A DNA stretch of 64,000 nucleotides from Staphylococcus lloydii (GCF_015775975.1 NZ_CP064056.1:1426001-1490000), one strand, 5' to 3'; shown: positions 9,462 to 19,790, counted from the stretch's first letter. Notes: generated from the sequence alone by a model not told the origin. A program made the numbers and translations.

Positions 9462-10535
9462 ATGTCAAAAATTGCATTTACCGGCGGCGGTACTGTTGGA
9501 CATGTTTCAGTCAATTTAAGTTTAATTCCAACTGCAATTGAACAAGGTCATGAAGCTTTTTATATCGGTTCGAAAAACGGTATCGAAAAGGAAATGATTG
9601 CATCACAATTACCTAATATTACTTATCATAGTATCTCTAGTGGTAAGTTAAGACGTTATATTTCTTTAGAGAATATTAAAGACGTTTTCAAAGTGTTAAA
9701 AGGTATTCTTGATGCTCGAAAAGTATTAAAAAAAGAGAAGCCAGATTTATTATTCTCAAAAGGCGGTTTCGTCTCAGTACCTGTTGTAATTGCTGCGCGT
9801 TCTCTTAAAATACCTACAATTATTCATGAATCAGATTTAACACCAGGACTAGCGAATAAAATCGCTTTAAAATTTGCTAAGAAAATATACACAACATTTG
9901 AGGATACGGTTAAATATTTACCTCAAGATAAGGCAGATTTTGTTGGTGCAACAGTGCGAGAAGATTTAAAAAGTGGAAATAAATCTAGAGGCTATCAATT
10001 AACTAACTTTTCGAATGACAAAAAAGTATTACTTGTTATGGGCGGTAGTTTAGGTAGTAGAAAGTTAAATGAAATTATTCGTGGCAATTTAGATGGTTTA
10101 TTAAAAACTTACCAAATTATTCATTTAACTGGTAAAGGTTTACTTGATGAAAAATTACAAGATCGCGAAGGTTATAGTCAATTCGAATTCGTGAAAGACG
10201 ATTTAACTGATTTGTTAGCTATCACAGATACTGTCATTAGTCGTGCAGGAGCAAATGCGATTTATGAATTTTTAAGTTTAAAAATACCAATGTTATTAAT
10301 CCCACTTGGCTTAGATCAATCTCGTGGAGATCAAATCGACAATGCGAAAAACTTTGCTAAAAAAGGTTTTGGTAGCTACATTATGGAAGATGAGTTAACA
10401 GAAGATAAATTAGCTAAACAATTAATTGATATTGAAAATAATAGAGATACAATTATAGAACAAATGAATTCCTACAAGGAAAGTTACACAAGACACGACT
10501 TATTTGATAAAATCATCACAGATGCATTGCAATAA
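9462..10535 (+). CDS. murG: UDP-GlcNAc transferase MurG (lipid II synthesis)
   Basis: A 357-residue GT28 glycosyltransferase that adds GlcNAc to lipid I to make lipid II on the inner face of the membrane. Visible are the N-terminal glycine loop AFTGGGTVGHV, GGFVSVPVV, HESDLTPGLANK, LLVMGGSLGSRKLN and the sugar-nucleotide binding VISRAGANAIYEFL. As usual in staphylococci, murG lies away from the dcw cluster. Flanked by an acetyltransferase and a PAP2 phosphatase. Confidence 0.96.
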   Translation: MSKIAFTGGGTVGHVSVNLSLIPTAIEQGHEAFYIGSKNGIEKEMIASQLPNITYHSISSGKLRRYISLENIKDVFKVLKGILDARKVLKKEKPDLLFSKGGFVSVPVVIAARSLKIPTIIHESDLTPGLANKIALKFAKKIYTTFEDTVKYLPQDKADFVGATVREDLKSGNKSRGYQLTNFSNDKKVLLVMGGSLGSRKLNEIIRGNLDGLLKTYQIIHLTGKGLLDEKLQDREGYSQFEFVKDDLTDLLAITDTVISRAGANAIYEFLSLKIPMLLIPLGLDQSRGDQIDNAKNFAKKGFGSYIMEDELTEDKLAKQLIDIENNRDTIIEQMNSYKESYTRHDLFDKIITDALQ

Positions 10536-10560
10536 CTCAGAGAGGAAAGGTGCATAAACA

Positions 10561-11175
10561 ATGTCACGCTGGAAACGAATTTCATTACTGATTATTTTCA
10601 CTTTAATATTTAGCGTGATTGCATTTTTCCATGAATCACGACTGGGTAAATGGATTGATAATGAAGTATATGAATTCATTTATTCATCCGAGAGTTTTAT
10701 TACAACGACTATATTTTTAGGATTTACAAAAGTTGGCGAAGTTTGGGCTATGGTATGCTTGTCGTTATTATTAGTAGCATATTTAATGTTAAAACGTTAC
10801 AACATTGAAACGCTATTTTTCGTTATCGCAATGAGCTTATCTAGCACTTTAAACCCACTTCTTAAAAATATTTTTGACAGAGAAAGACCAACGTTATTAC
10901 GCCTAATTGATATTTCTGGTTTCAGTTTCCCAAGCGGACACGCTATGGGAGCAACTGCCTTTTTCGGTAGTGGAATTTATATTGCTAATCGCGTCATGAA
11001 AGATAAAGCAAAAGCATTTACAATTGGTTTATGCGCATTATTTATAATTATGATTTCAGCTTCACGTGTTTATCTAGGTGTTCATTATCCAACAGATGTA
11101 ATAGCTGGTATCATTGGTGGCGCCTTTTGTATCGTATTAAGCACACTGATATTACGACATAAACTACAAATATAA
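10561..11175 (+). CDS. membrane PAP2 family phosphatase
   Basis: A 204-residue integral membrane protein with about five or six membrane helices. It carries the three-part PAP2 signature: KNIFDRERP (about residues 100-108), PSGH (about 122) and SRVYLGVHYPTD (about 166-177). The family dephosphorylates lipid pyrophosphates such as undecaprenyl pyrophosphate or phosphatidylglycerol phosphate. Cotranscription with murG suggests the undecaprenyl carrier, which is inference. AGAGAGGAAAGG precedes the ATG and a strong terminator follows. Confidence 0.9.
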   Translation: MSRWKRISLLIIFTLIFSVIAFFHESRLGKWIDNEVYEFIYSSESFITTTIFLGFTKVGEVWAMVCLSLLLVAYLMLKRYNIETLFFVIAMSLSSTLNPLLKNIFDRERPTLLRLIDISGFSFPSGHAMGATAFFGSGIYIANRVMKDKAKAFTIGLCALFIIMISASRVYLGVHYPTDVIAGIIGGAFCIVLSTLILRHKLQI

Positions 11176-11190
11176 ATATATATCTTATTA

Positions 11191-11232
11191 ACACGCAAGC
11201 AGGTCTTTAAAAATCTGTTTGCGTGTTTTTTT
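11191..11232 (+). terminator. intrinsic terminator after the PAP2 gene
   Basis: ACACGCAA and TTTGCGTGT form a stem around an internal CAG/CTG pair, followed by seven T. Confidence 0.9.
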
Positions 11233-11270
11233 AGTAAAAACTATATACAATATAAAGAACCTATAAAAAA

Positions 11271-11434
11271 CAAAAAACCGGTTTTACCGAAGTAAAACCG
11301 ATTTGATATGTTACGTTGACTCGCAACGTTAGTCTTTTACGGGCATATAAAAGGGGATATTTCTGAAAATGATCATTCCATCAAAGAACGAAATGTGTGG
11401 GGGGAATGTCTTTTTGGAATTGATAATCATTTTC
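11271..11434 (-). ncRNA. isrR: IsrR-like iron-sparing regulatory sRNA
   Basis: A minus-strand transcription unit without a convincing reading frame lies between the PAP2 gene and arlR. It has a consensus promoter, two Fur boxes, and a textbook terminator: 9-bp stem 11279-11287 with 11292-11300, tetraloop, then at least six U. The predicted RNA is about 164 bases. It carries single-stranded C-rich stretches (CCCCCC at 11404-11399, CCCC at 11356-11353, GCCCG near 11343) and a hairpin at 11313-11329. These are the features, size and location of IsrR, the Fur-repressed S. aureus sRNA that pairs through C-rich regions with mRNAs of iron-requiring enzymes. Name assigned from memory of that locus. 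Confidence 0.85.
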
Positions 11435-11469
11435 AATTACATTATACAACACTGAGAATCATTGTCAAT
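11419..11469 (-). promoter_or_regulatory. Fur-controlled promoter of the sRNA (two Fur boxes)
   Basis: On the minus strand TTGACA (11468-11463) and TATAAT (11446-11441) are 16 bases apart. One Fur-like 19-mer (11451-11469) covers the -35 box; a second (11419-11437, plus-strand ATTGATAATCATTTTCAAT) covers the start point. Both resemble the GATAATGATTATCATTATC consensus. Iron-loaded Fur should therefore silence the sRNA and iron lack should release it. Confidence 0.85.
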
Positions 11470-11642
11470 TAAATTTCAGTAATTTTTTAAAACTTTTTAT
11501 CAACCCACGATAAGTATGGTATCAAGCCACATTGAAAATAATAAGTTACTTCAAATTACGTACATAAATTGATAATATATGATAGATATAAACTATTATT
11601 AATTATCAATTTTCCTAATAACATAGATAAGGAGTTCGTTGT

Positions 11643-12305
11643 ATGACAAAAATTTTAATCGTTGAAGATGAGCAAAATTTAGCACGATTTATAGAATTAG
11701 AGCTACAACACGAAAATTATGACGTTGACATCGAATATGATGGACAACAAGGTTTAGATAAAGCTTTAAGTAATACATATGATTTAATTTTATTAGACTT
11801 AATGCTACCTAATGTAAATGGATTAGAAATTTGTAGACAAATTAGACAAACTCAAAGCACACCTATTATTATTATTACTGCCAAGAGTGATACCTATGAT
11901 AAAGTAGCTGGTTTGGATTATGGCGCTGATGATTATATTGTAAAACCTTTTGATATTGAAGAGTTACTTGCTCGCATACGTGCAATGTTAAGACGCCAAC
12001 CGAAAAAGAATGAAATAAACATCAATGGGTTGGTTATTAATAAGGATGCATTTAAAGTTACAGTAAATGGTGAAACATTGGGCTTAACCAAAACTGAATA
12101 TGACTTACTTTTATTATTAGGTAATAATATCAATCATGTGATGCAGCGTGAACAAATCTTAGATGGCGTTTGGGGATATGATAGTGAAGTTGAAACAAAT
12201 GTCGTAGATGTCTATATTCGCTATTTGCGTAATAAATTAAAACCTTATGGTATGGATAACTATATTGAAACGGTAAGAGGAGTAGGTTACGTGATAAGAA
12301 GATGA
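11643..12305 (+). CDS. arlR: response regulator ArlR
   Basis: A 220-residue OmpR/PhoB-class regulator. The receiver domain (1-115) has the acidic pair Glu8-Asp9, phospho-acceptor Asp52 ([10 protein letters not shown]) and Lys in VKPFD. The C-terminal winged helix (about 125-218) binds DNA. ATAAGGAG precedes the ATG. The 4-base overlap with arlS and the gene pair itself match the ArlRS system, which in S. aureus controls adhesion, autolysis, agr and mgrA. The IsrR-like sRNA promoter lies upstream on the opposite strand. Confidence 0.95.
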   Translation: MTKILIVEDEQNLARFIELELQHENYDVDIEYDGQQGLDKALSNTYDLILLDLMLPNVNGLEICRQIRQTQSTPIIIITAKSDTYDKVAGLDYGADDYIVKPFDIEELLARIRAMLRRQPKKNEININGLVINKDAFKVTVNGETLGLTKTEYDLLLLLGNNINHVMQREQILDGVWGYDSEVETNVVDVYIRYLRNKLKPYGMDNYIETVRGVGYVIRR

Positions 12306-13657
12306 CTAAAAGAAGACTAAAAACACAATGGATGATAATAACGACGACGATCACATTTTCAACTATATTGATCTTTAGTATCATCATCATTTTTTATGTC
12401 AGTAATGCATTAAGACAAAATGAAATCGGTGAAGCTGAACGCAGTTCCAATGACATTAATAATTTATTTGAAACGAAACCAATAGACCATATTTCACCGT
12501 TAGATTTAAATGCATCTTTAGGAAATTATCAAAAAGTAATGCTATATGATAATAAAGCAAAATTAAAATTAGAAACATCTAATGATAATTCAATTAATTT
12601 TTCACCCAATTTAGATGCACATCATTTTCATCACCAAGAAATAAAAACAGACCATGGAATAAATTATTTGATTATTACTAATAAAATTGATGCGCAAGGA
12701 TTTAGTGGATATAGTGTCATTGTTCATTCTTTAAAAAATTATAATGCGTTAGTAAATTCATTATATTTAGTTGCATTGACATTTGGTGTTATTGCAACGC
12801 TTGTAACTGCTATGATTAGCTATATTGTTTCTTCACAAATCACGAAACCACTCATAACAATGTCCAACATAATGAGACAAATACGACGTGATGGTTTCCA
12901 AGAAAAATTAGAACTACCGACGAACTATGAAGAAACGGATCATCTCATCGATACGTTTAATGCGATGATGGCACAATTAGAAGAATCATTTAATCAACAG
13001 CGTCAATTTGTAGAAGATGCATCACATGAACTACGTACGCCGCTACAAATTATTCAAGGTCACTTAAATTTAATTCAAAGATGGGGCAAAAAAGACCCTG
13101 CAATTTTAGAAGAGTCTTTAGATATCTCGCTTGAAGAAATGTCACGAATTACTAAATTAGTAGAAGAATTATTATTATTAACGAAAGAAAATAATTCTGT
13201 TAATGATAGAGAAATTGAAAATGTGGATATTAACAAAGAGATTCACTCAAGAATTAAATCAATGGAACACTTACACCCAGAATATACTTTTAAATTTGAA
13301 CCTTTTGACAAACCATTAAATATTAAAATAAATCGTTACCAATTCGAACAAATATTAATAATTTTTATTGATAACGCCATTAAATATGATCAAAACAATA
13401 AATTTATCCAAATTCAAACTAATTTAAAAAATAAACAAATTTCTATAGAGATTACCGATCATGGTATGGGGATTCCTAAGGAAGATATCGAATTTATATT
13501 CGATAGATTTTACAGAGTTGATAAATCACGTGCACGTAACTTAGGCGGCAATGGATTAGGCTTATCAATCGCTCAAAAAATAATTGAATATTATAACGGT
13601 ACAATACAAGTTGATAGCGAAGTAGGGCAATATACTACTTTCAAAATTACTTTTTAG
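12302..13657 (+). CDS. arlS: sensor histidine kinase ArlS
   Basis: A 451-residue membrane kinase. Two membrane segments (about residues 10-33 and 152-177) flank an extracellular sensor region. They are followed by a HAMP linker, a HisKA domain with phospho-accepting His242 in [12 protein letters not shown], and the ATPase domain with the N box [10 protein letters not shown] and G boxes DHGMGIP and [10 protein letters not shown]. It phosphorylates ArlR. The gene overlaps arlR by 4 bases and is closed by a terminator. Confidence 0.95.
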   Translation: MTKRRLKTQWMIITTTITFSTILIFSIIIIFYVSNALRQNEIGEAERSSNDINNLFETKPIDHISPLDLNASLGNYQKVMLYDNKAKLKLETSNDNSINFSPNLDAHHFHHQEIKTDHGINYLIITNKIDAQGFSGYSVIVHSLKNYNALVNSLYLVALTFGVIATLVTAMISYIVSSQITKPLITMSNIMRQIRRDGFQEKLELPTNYEETDHLIDTFNAMMAQLEESFNQQRQFVEDASHELRTPLQIIQGHLNLIQRWGKKDPAILEESLDISLEEMSRITKLVEELLLLTKENNSVNDREIENVDINKEIHSRIKSMEHLHPEYTFKFEPFDKPLNIKINRYQFEQILIIFIDNAIKYDQNNKFIQIQTNLKNKQISIEITDHGMGIPKEDIEFIFDRFYRVDKSRARNLGGNGLGLSIAQKIIEYYNGTIQVDSEVGQYTTFKITF

Positions 13658-13734
13658 TTTAGTCAATAGTTGTTACAATATAGATATAATATTGTGCACC
13701 AGTAATGAACTGAGCTTGTATGTCCTAAAAAGTT

Positions 13735-13776
13735 AAATAAACCATTATTTATTAATATTTAATGGTTTATTTTTTA
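13735..13776 (+). terminator. intrinsic terminator after arlRS
   Basis: AAATAAACCATTA (13735-13747) pairs with TAATGGTTTATTT, ending in a T-rich tract. It looks usable in both directions. Confidence 0.8.
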
Positions 13777-13866
13777 TGATAATTTTATAGGCGTTATAAA
13801 ATAATATCTCAAACTATTTTTTTAGCTTTTACAGGCTTTTGGTGCTTTTATTTGAATAGATTTAAT

Positions 13867-13893
13867 GCTATTATTGGTTTGTAAGCGTTTCAA
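13867..13893 (+). promoter_or_regulatory. odhAB promoter with candidate CcpA (cre) site
   Basis: TATTAT at 13869-13874 preceded by TG forms an extended -10 box. TGTAAGCGTTTCAA at 13880-13893 matches the cre consensus TGWAARCGYTWNCW at all but one position. The site sits on the expected transcription start, a typical position for CcpA repression. Catabolite control of 2-oxoglutarate dehydrogenase fits known Bacillus physiology; here it is inferred. Confidence 0.65.
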
Positions 13894-13914
13894 CTATTTT
13901 GTGGAGGGTGTAAA

Positions 13915-16716
13915 ATGAGCAACGAAAGACAGGTTTCCGAGGCACCTGTAAATTTCGGGACAAATCTTGGTTATGTACTTGATTTGTACGACATCTATTT
14001 AGAAGATCCATCTGCAGTTCCTGAAGATTTGCAAGTCCTATTCAGTACTATTAAAAACGGTGAAGCAGACATCGTAACGAAAGCAAACGCCGATAGAGGC
14101 GATGCAAAAGGCGACAGCACGATTAAACGTGTTATGAGATTAATTGATAACATTCGTCAATACGGGCATTTATTGGCAGATATTTATCCTGTTAATCGTC
14201 CTGAAAGAAAACATGTACCAAAGCTAAGCATTGAAGATTTTAATTTAGACAGAGAAACATTAGAATCTATCTCGGCCGGTATTGTTTCAGAACATTTCAA
14301 AGATATTTATGACAATGCATATGAAGCAATTGATCGTATGGAAAGACGTTATAAAGGCCCAATAGCTTTTGAATACACGCACATTAATAATAATAAAGAA
14401 CGTGTTTGGTTAAAGCGTCGTATAGAGACACCTTATAAAGCCACACTAAATGAAAACCAAAAAATTGAATTATTCAAAAATCTTGCACATGTTGAAGGTT
14501 TTGAAAAATATTTACACAAAAACTTTGTAGGTGCTAAACGTTTTTCTATCGAAGGCGTTGATACGCTAGTACCTATGTTACAACAAACTTTAAGATTAGC
14601 TAGCGATGAAGGAATTCAAAATATTCAAATTGGTATGGCACACCGTGGTAGATTAAACGTTCTAACACACGTGCTAGAAAAGCCATATGAAATGATGATT
14701 TCCGAATTTATGCACACTGATCCAATGAAGTATTTACCAGAAGATGGCAGCCTGCAACTTACTAATGGTTGGTCAGGAGACGTTAAATATCACTTAGGTG
14801 GTGTTAAAACAACTGACTCATATGGTATCGAGCAACGTATATCATTAGCAAACAACCCAAGTCACTTAGAAATTGTTGCACCGGTTGTCTTAGGTAAAAC
14901 AAGAGCGAGTCAAGATGATACTGAACAAGCTGGTTCTGTAACGACAGATTTCCACAATGCGATGCCAATTCTTATTCATGGTGACGCTGCATATCCAGGT
15001 CAAGGTATTAACTTTGAAGCTATGAACCTTGGTGGTTTAGATGGCTATTCTACTGGTGGTAGTTTGCATATCATCACGAATAACCGTATCGGTTTCACGA
15101 CTGAACCAGAAGATGGTCGTTCAACTACTTATTCTTCTGATATTGCTAAAGGTTATGATGTACCAATCATGCATGTTAATGCAGATAATGTAGAAGCAAC
15201 TATCGAAGCTATTGAGATTGCAATGGCATTCAGAAAAGAATTCCATAAAGATGTTGTGATTGATTTAGTTGGTTATCGTCGTTATGGTCATAACGAAATG
15301 GATGAACCTTCAATTACCAATCCAATACAGTATCAAGAAATTCGCAAGCACGATTCAGTAGATGTATTGTACGGAAAACAACTAGTTGAAGAACAAATTT
15401 TATCTGAAGATAAAATGAATTCAATTATGGATGAAGCGCAAAAAACATTACGTTCGGCTCACGATAAAATTGATAAAAGCGATAAAATGGACAACCCTGA
15501 AATGCAACGTCCAGAAAGCTTGCAAGATCCATTAAAAGGTGACGACAAAGAATTTAGCTTTGACCATTTAAAAGAAATCAACGATGCGATGTTAAATTAT
15601 CCATCAGGTTTCAATGTAATGAAAAAGTTAAATAAAGTCTTAGAAAAACGTAGAGAGCCATTCGAATCAGAAGAAGGCTTAGTAGATTGGGCGCAAGCAG
15701 AACAATTAGCTTTCGCTACAATAACACAAGATGGTAAACCAATACGATTAACTGGACAAGACAGTGAACGTGGTACATTCAGTCATCGTCATGCTGTATT
15801 ACATGACCCTGAAACGGGTGACACATATACACCATTACACAATGTTCCAGATCAAAAAGCGACTTTTGAAGTGTATAATTCACCGCTATCAGAAGCAGCT
15901 GTCGTTGGATTTGAATATGGTTACAACGTACAAAACAAAGATTGTATGACGATTTGGGAAGCTCAGTATGGTGACTTTTCAAATATGGCACAAATGATTT
16001 TTGACAACTTCTTATTTAGTTCAAGAGCTAAATGGGGTGAAAGATCAGGATTAACGTTATTCTTACCTCATTCATTTGAAGGTCAAGGTCCTGAACACTC
16101 TTCAGCAAGATTAGAAAGATTTTTACAACTTGCTGGTGAAAACAATATGACTGTTGTTAACTTATCTAGTTCTAGTAACTATTTCCATTTGTTACGATTA
16201 CAAGCAGCTAACTTAGGTACACAATCTATGAGACCACTTGTAGTAATGTCACCTAAAAGCTTATTACGTAACAAAACTGTAGCTGACCCAATTTCAAAAT
16301 TCACTTCTGGAAAATTCGAACCAATCTTACCAGAAGAACATGATAAATCAGCTGTTAAAAAAGTTATTTTAGCATCTGGAAAAATGTTTATTGATTTGAA
16401 AGAATATTTAGCTGAAAATCCAAACGAATCCATTTTAATCGTAGCAGTAGAAAGACTATATCCTTTCCCTGCTTCAGAAATTGAAGCGTTATTAAACGAT
16501 TTACCAAATCTAGAAAATGTCGCTTGGGTACAAGAAGAGCCGAAAAACCAAGGCTCATGGTCATTTGTTTATCCTTACTTGAAAGAGTTAACAATTGATA
16601 AATATGATTTAAGCTACCATGGTCGAATTCAACGTTCAGCACCAGCTGAAGGTGATGGAGAAATCCATAAACTCGTACAAAATATGATATTAGAACAAAG
16701 CACAAATAATAACTAG
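13915..16716 (+). CDS. odhA: 2-oxoglutarate dehydrogenase E1 component
   Basis: A 933-residue thiamine diphosphate enzyme of the TCA cycle that decarboxylates 2-oxoglutarate and passes the succinyl group to the lipoyl arm of E2. The length is normal for the family. Visible are [14 protein letters not shown] (about residue 242), the [10 protein letters not shown] segment, the thiamine-binding region around [14 protein letters not shown], and the transketolase-like C-terminal half with [27 protein letters not shown] precedes the ATG. E2 follows after 13 bases. Confidence 0.97.
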   Translation: MSNERQVSEAPVNFGTNLGYVLDLYDIYLEDPSAVPEDLQVLFSTIKNGEADIVTKANADRGDAKGDSTIKRVMRLIDNIRQYGHLLADIYPVNRPERKHVPKLSIEDFNLDRETLESISAGIVSEHFKDIYDNAYEAIDRMERRYKGPIAFEYTHINNNKERVWLKRRIETPYKATLNENQKIELFKNLAHVEGFEKYLHKNFVGAKRFSIEGVDTLVPMLQQTLRLASDEGIQNIQIGMAHRGRLNVLTHVLEKPYEMMISEFMHTDPMKYLPEDGSLQLTNGWSGDVKYHLGGVKTTDSYGIEQRISLANNPSHLEIVAPVVLGKTRASQDDTEQAGSVTTDFHNAMPILIHGDAAYPGQGINFEAMNLGGLDGYSTGGSLHIITNNRIGFTTEPEDGRSTTYSSDIAKGYDVPIMHVNADNVEATIEAIEIAMAFRKEFHKDVVIDLVGYRRYGHNEMDEPSITNPIQYQEIRKHDSVDVLYGKQLVEEQILSEDKMNSIMDEAQKTLRSAHDKIDKSDKMDNPEMQRPESLQDPLKGDDKEFSFDHLKEINDAMLNYPSGFNVMKKLNKVLEKRREPFESEEGLVDWAQAEQLAFATITQDGKPIRLTGQDSERGTFSHRHAVLHDPETGDTYTPLHNVPDQKATFEVYNSPLSEAAVVGFEYGYNVQNKDCMTIWEAQYGDFSNMAQMIFDNFLFSSRAKWGERSGLTLFLPHSFEGQGPEHSSARLERFLQLAGENNMTVVNLSSSSNYFHLLRLQAANLGTQSMRPLVVMSPKSLLRNKTVADPISKFTSGKFEPILPEEHDKSAVKKVILASGKMFIDLKEYLAENPNESILIVAVERLYPFPASEIEALLNDLPNLENVAWVQEEPKNQGSWSFVYPYLKELTIDKYDLSYHGRIQRSAPAEGDGEIHKLVQNMILEQSTNNN

Positions 16717-16729
16717 GGGGAAGTTAGGC

Positions 16730-18013
16730 ATGCCAGAAGTAAAAGTTCCAGAATTAGCAGAATCAATCACAGAAGGTACCATTGCAGAATGGTTAAAACA
16801 AGTAGGAGATAGCGTAGATAAAGGTGAAGCTATCTTAGAATTAGAAACTGATAAAGTTAACGTAGAAGTTGTTTCAGAAGATGCGGGCGTACTTCAAGAA
16901 ACACTTGCTAACGAAGGTGATACTGTAGAAGTAGGACAAGCAGTTGCTGTTGTAGGTGAAGGAGAACCTTCAAATAGCGGCAGTAGCGAATCACAAGGTT
17001 CTTCAGATAAAGAAGCAAGTTCATCTTCAGATAACAAAGCTGATGATTCTAAAGACCAACAAGCTGCAAGTTCAGAAACATCAGAAAGCAGCAGTAGCGA
17101 CAATAGTCAACGCGTGAATGCAACACCATCTGCTAGAAAATATGCGCGTGAAAAAGGCATTGATTTAAACGATGTTGCTTCTAATTCAGGTGATGTTGTA
17201 AGAAAAGAACATGTCGACCAAAGTCAAAACAAACAAGCTTCATCAAGCAACACTGCTGATTCAAGTAAGAAAGAAGAAGCAAAAGCACCAGCAAATCAAA
17301 ACCCTTCAAAACCAGTTAAAAGAGAAAAAATGTCACGTCGTAAGAAAACAGCTTCTAAGAAATTATTAGAAGTATCAAACAACACTGCAATGTTGACTAC
17401 ATTCAATGAAATCGACATGACCAATGTGATGAACTTACGTAAGCGTAAAAAAGATCAATTTATTAAAGATCATGACGGTACAAAACTTGGATTCATGTCA
17501 TTCTTCACAAAAGCAGCAGTCGCAGCACTGAAAAAATATCCTGAAGTTAATGCTGAAATCGATGGCGATGACATGATTACGAAGGAATTCTATGATATCG
17601 GTGTAGCAGTTTCAACTGATGACGGATTACTAGTTCCATTCGTTAGAGATTGTGACAAGAAAAACTTTGCTGAAATCGAAGCAGAAATTGCTAACTTAGC
17701 AGTTAAAGCACGCGACAAAAAATTAGGATTAGATGATATGGTTAACGGTTCGTTCACGATTACTAATGGTGGTATCTTTGGTTCAATGATGTCAACACCA
17801 ATTATTAACGGTAGTCAAGCAGCAATCCTAGGCATGCACTCTATCATCACACGTCCAATTGCAATTGATGCAGACACAATCGAAAATCGTCCAATGATGT
17901 ACATTGCATTAAGCTATGACCACAGAATTATCGACGGTAAAGAAGCAGTTGGATTCTTAAAAACAATTAAAGACTTAATTGAAAACCCAGAAGATTTATT
18001 ATTAGAATCTTAA
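16730..18013 (+). CDS. odhB: 2-oxoglutarate dehydrogenase E2 (succinyltransferase)
   Basis: A 427-residue dihydrolipoyl succinyltransferase. Order of parts: lipoyl domain (1-76) with lipoylated Lys42 in [11 protein letters not shown]; a flexible Ser/Asp/Glu-rich linker (about 83-125); the peripheral E3-binding domain ([16 protein letters not shown], about 130-165); a second linker rich in Lys, Ala and Pro; and the catalytic domain ending with [12 protein letters not shown], whose His and Asp are catalytic. GGGGGAAG precedes the ATG. E3 is not encoded here and is presumably shared with another dehydrogenase complex. Confidence 0.97.
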   Translation: MPEVKVPELAESITEGTIAEWLKQVGDSVDKGEAILELETDKVNVEVVSEDAGVLQETLANEGDTVEVGQAVAVVGEGEPSNSGSSESQGSSDKEASSSSDNKADDSKDQQAASSETSESSSSDNSQRVNATPSARKYAREKGIDLNDVASNSGDVVRKEHVDQSQNKQASSSNTADSSKKEEAKAPANQNPSKPVKREKMSRRKKTASKKLLEVSNNTAMLTTFNEIDMTNVMNLRKRKKDQFIKDHDGTKLGFMSFFTKAAVAALKKYPEVNAEIDGDDMITKEFYDIGVAVSTDDGLLVPFVRDCDKKNFAEIEAEIANLAVKARDKKLGLDDMVNGSFTITNGGIFGSMMSTPIINGSQAAILGMHSIITRPIAIDADTIENRPMMYIALSYDHRIIDGKEAVGFLKTIKDLIENPEDLLLES

Positions 18014-18042
18014 TTCACAAACAAAATAGTTTATAAATTGAC

Positions 18043-18077
18043 AATACAACGGCGTTTAACGTCGTTGTATTTTTTTG
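18043..18077 (+). terminator. intrinsic terminator after odhAB
   Basis: The stem AATACAACG with CGTTGTATT around an inner GCG/CGT pair is followed by seven T. Confidence 0.9.
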
Positions 18078-18241
18078 AAGTTACATTCAGTTTATTAAAA
18101 GCCTCAAATCACCATCGGATTATTCAAAAATTTTAAATTCACACATAAAACACACATGTTTTTAAAGGTACATTTTCGTAGACTATTCAATTAAATTTAT
18201 TTTGTGTTCGTTTGATATTGATAAAGCTAATAGAAGGGTTC

Positions 18242-18481
18242 ATGAGTCGAATGATTTATAAAGATGTTATAATAATTGTAGAAAGTAACAATATTTTTAA
18301 GAGTAAACAGCAACACATGAATGACAAAATTAATAAACTTGAAATTTGTGGCGAAAATGTTTGGAAGCCTAAGTTATCCAAACAAGAAAAGGATGTCCTT
18401 TATATATATAGACAAAACGAAGTAAAAGTAATTAATGCAATTTTAAATTGTAATTCCAAACAAATTGCTGAGGTGATATAA
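18242..18481 (+). CDS. unrecognised small protein, first gene of a two-gene unit
   Basis: A basic protein of about 79 residues that I do not recognise. Candidate starts are ATG 18242, ATG 18251 and an upstream TTG at 18212. AGAAGGG at about 18231-18237 fits 18251 best but lies close to both ATGs. It has a hydrophobic strand DVIIIV near the start, then a Lys/Asn-rich body. No catalytic motif, signal peptide or membrane helix is evident. It ends with GAGGTG and a TAA directly abutting the ATG of the next small gene. A two-gene cassette of this size could be a toxin-antitoxin or phage remnant, but nothing in the sequence proves that. Confidence 0.5.
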   Translation: MSRMIYKDVIIIVESNNIFKSKQQHMNDKINKLEICGENVWKPKLSKQEKDVLYIYRQNEVKVINAILNCNSKQIAEVI

Positions 18482-18684
18482 ATGACTATTTCAATTAAGG
18501 AACAAAAAAGATTACTAGAGGAAGCAAGAAAAATCATAAACATTTAAGTTTGCCTGAACGTTGGTATGAAGAAAATGAATTGAACAAAGAATTAGGTGTT
18601 TATAGTACAAAACCAAAAAGATTACCTAAGTCTCGAAAAGTGAGTAAAGAAGAACTTGATAAATTATTAGAAAAAAGTAAATAA
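18482..18684 (+). pseudogene. frameshifted small partner gene (about 67 residues when restored)
   Basis: The frame opening at 18482 (after GAGGTG, zero gap from the previous stop) gives only 21 residues before TAA at 18545. The -1 frame then stays open for about 50 codons to TAA at 18684. It has clear protein-like composition (SLPERWYEENELNKELG, KEELDKLLEKSK) but no usable start of its own. One extra A in the run at 18526-18530 would join the two into a charged protein of about 67 residues. I interpret a recent one-base deletion, with a sequencing error or -1 slippage on AAAA as alternatives. Function unknown. Confidence 0.6.
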
Positions 18685-18905
18685 CATTATTTCTTTAATA
18701 TAAAAGCAAAAATGCATTTGAGTATTCTTTATTTACCGTAACAGAAAATTTCCAACTAAATTAAAATTTGATATTAATAATCTAAAACAGTAATAGCACA
18801 AAACAAGATTACGTCGAAACGTATTCAAATATTAGAAAATAGCAGAAAATGTAAGACCAGCAAGAAAAAGGGGAATAAAGAGCAAAAACTTAGGATTAAT
18901 ATTAA

Positions 18906-18936
18906 AAAGACAGTGAGTCATTGTACTCACTGTCTT
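18906..18936 (-). terminator. terminator of the 76-residue membrane protein gene
   Basis: A perfect 12-bp stem (18906-18917 with 18925/18926-18936) around a short loop, with U-rich sequence following on the minus strand. Confidence 0.85.
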
Positions 18937-18943
18937 TGTTAAA

Positions 18944-19174
18944 TTATCCAATAAAAATTAAAATAATCCCTGCAATTAATAAAATAATAGAAAGTGATTT
19001 TTTACTTTTTTGAACTAAATCACTTAAAAGTACTAAGGCGATACCAACAACTAATAATTGGTTATTAAAAGTCGTTATCCCCATAAAATCACCGATCATC
19101 ATAATCACACCGTATACTAATACGCCGACTAGTAATACAGTACATACAATTGATAAAATCTTTGCGAACTTCAT
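18944..19174 (-). CDS. small membrane protein (76 residues)
   Basis: A very hydrophobic protein with three predicted membrane segments: about residues 4-28, 38-51 and 60-75. A short basic loop, QKSKKS, lies between the last two. AAGGAG sits 7 bases before the ATG and a dedicated terminator follows, so it is a real single-gene unit. I cannot assign a function. It resembles small staphylococcal membrane proteins of unknown role. Confidence 0.75.
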   Translation of the reverse strand: MKFAKILSIVCTVLLVGVLVYGVIMMIGDFMGITTFNNQLLVVGIALVLLSDLVQKSKKSLSIILLIAGIILIFIG

Positions 19175-19323
19175 ACTAAAACTCCTTCATAATTATAAAA
19201 GACAAAAACCAATATTTATAAACAATATTATAACTTAATTACTATCATTTCTTCTAATTATTAGATTAACCTTTGGAGATTCAATAATTGTTAGATATAC
19301 CTCAATATATAATATGTTAAAAA

Positions 19324-19352
19324 AGGAGAACTGAAATTAATTCAGTTCTCCT
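19324..19352 (-). terminator. terminator of the 66-residue membrane protein gene
   Basis: A perfect 12-bp stem (19324-19335 with 19341-19352) and 5-base loop, with six U on the minus strand. Confidence 0.88.
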
Positions 19353-19384
19353 ATCTTTTAACTTAATCGATATAACAAAATTTA

Positions 19385-19585
19385 TTATGAATTCGCAAAT
19401 ACAATAATTTCTATAATTGCTATAACTAAAAATACTACGAAAATAATGCCATAAACCTTTTTGTTAGAAGCTTTATTAGCATCATTGGTACGTTTTTGCG
19501 ACTTGTTTGGAGAAGCAGTTAATAACACAATTAAAGAGTAAACGGCTATTAATACCGTTATACCGAAAAGAATCCAAAAGCCCAT
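19385..19585 (-). CDS. small membrane protein (66 residues)
   Basis: Two predicted membrane helices (about residues 3-24 and 45-64) are joined by a Lys/Asn/Ser-rich hydrophilic loop. GGGAGG lies 7 bases before the ATG and a perfect terminator follows. No family recognised. It lies next to another tiny membrane protein gene with the same single-gene layout; the two sequences are not obviously related. Confidence 0.75.
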   Translation of the reverse strand: MGFWILFGITVLIAVYSLIVLLTASPNKSQKRTNDANKASNKKVYGIIFVVFLVIAIIEIIVFANS

Positions 19586-19790
19586 GCTAAAACCTCCCTA
19601 GACTTATAAAATATTCAATTATAAATACTTATACTTTATTTATAACTATATTTTAATACAATTATTCTATATAGCCAATTTGTTTATTTATATTTTTAAA
19701 AGAACTAAAATCAAAAAGACTTGACCGTATAAATCAGCGCTAAAATGCGTTATAATAAATTGAAAACAATTGTATAGAGGTGTCTTATTA

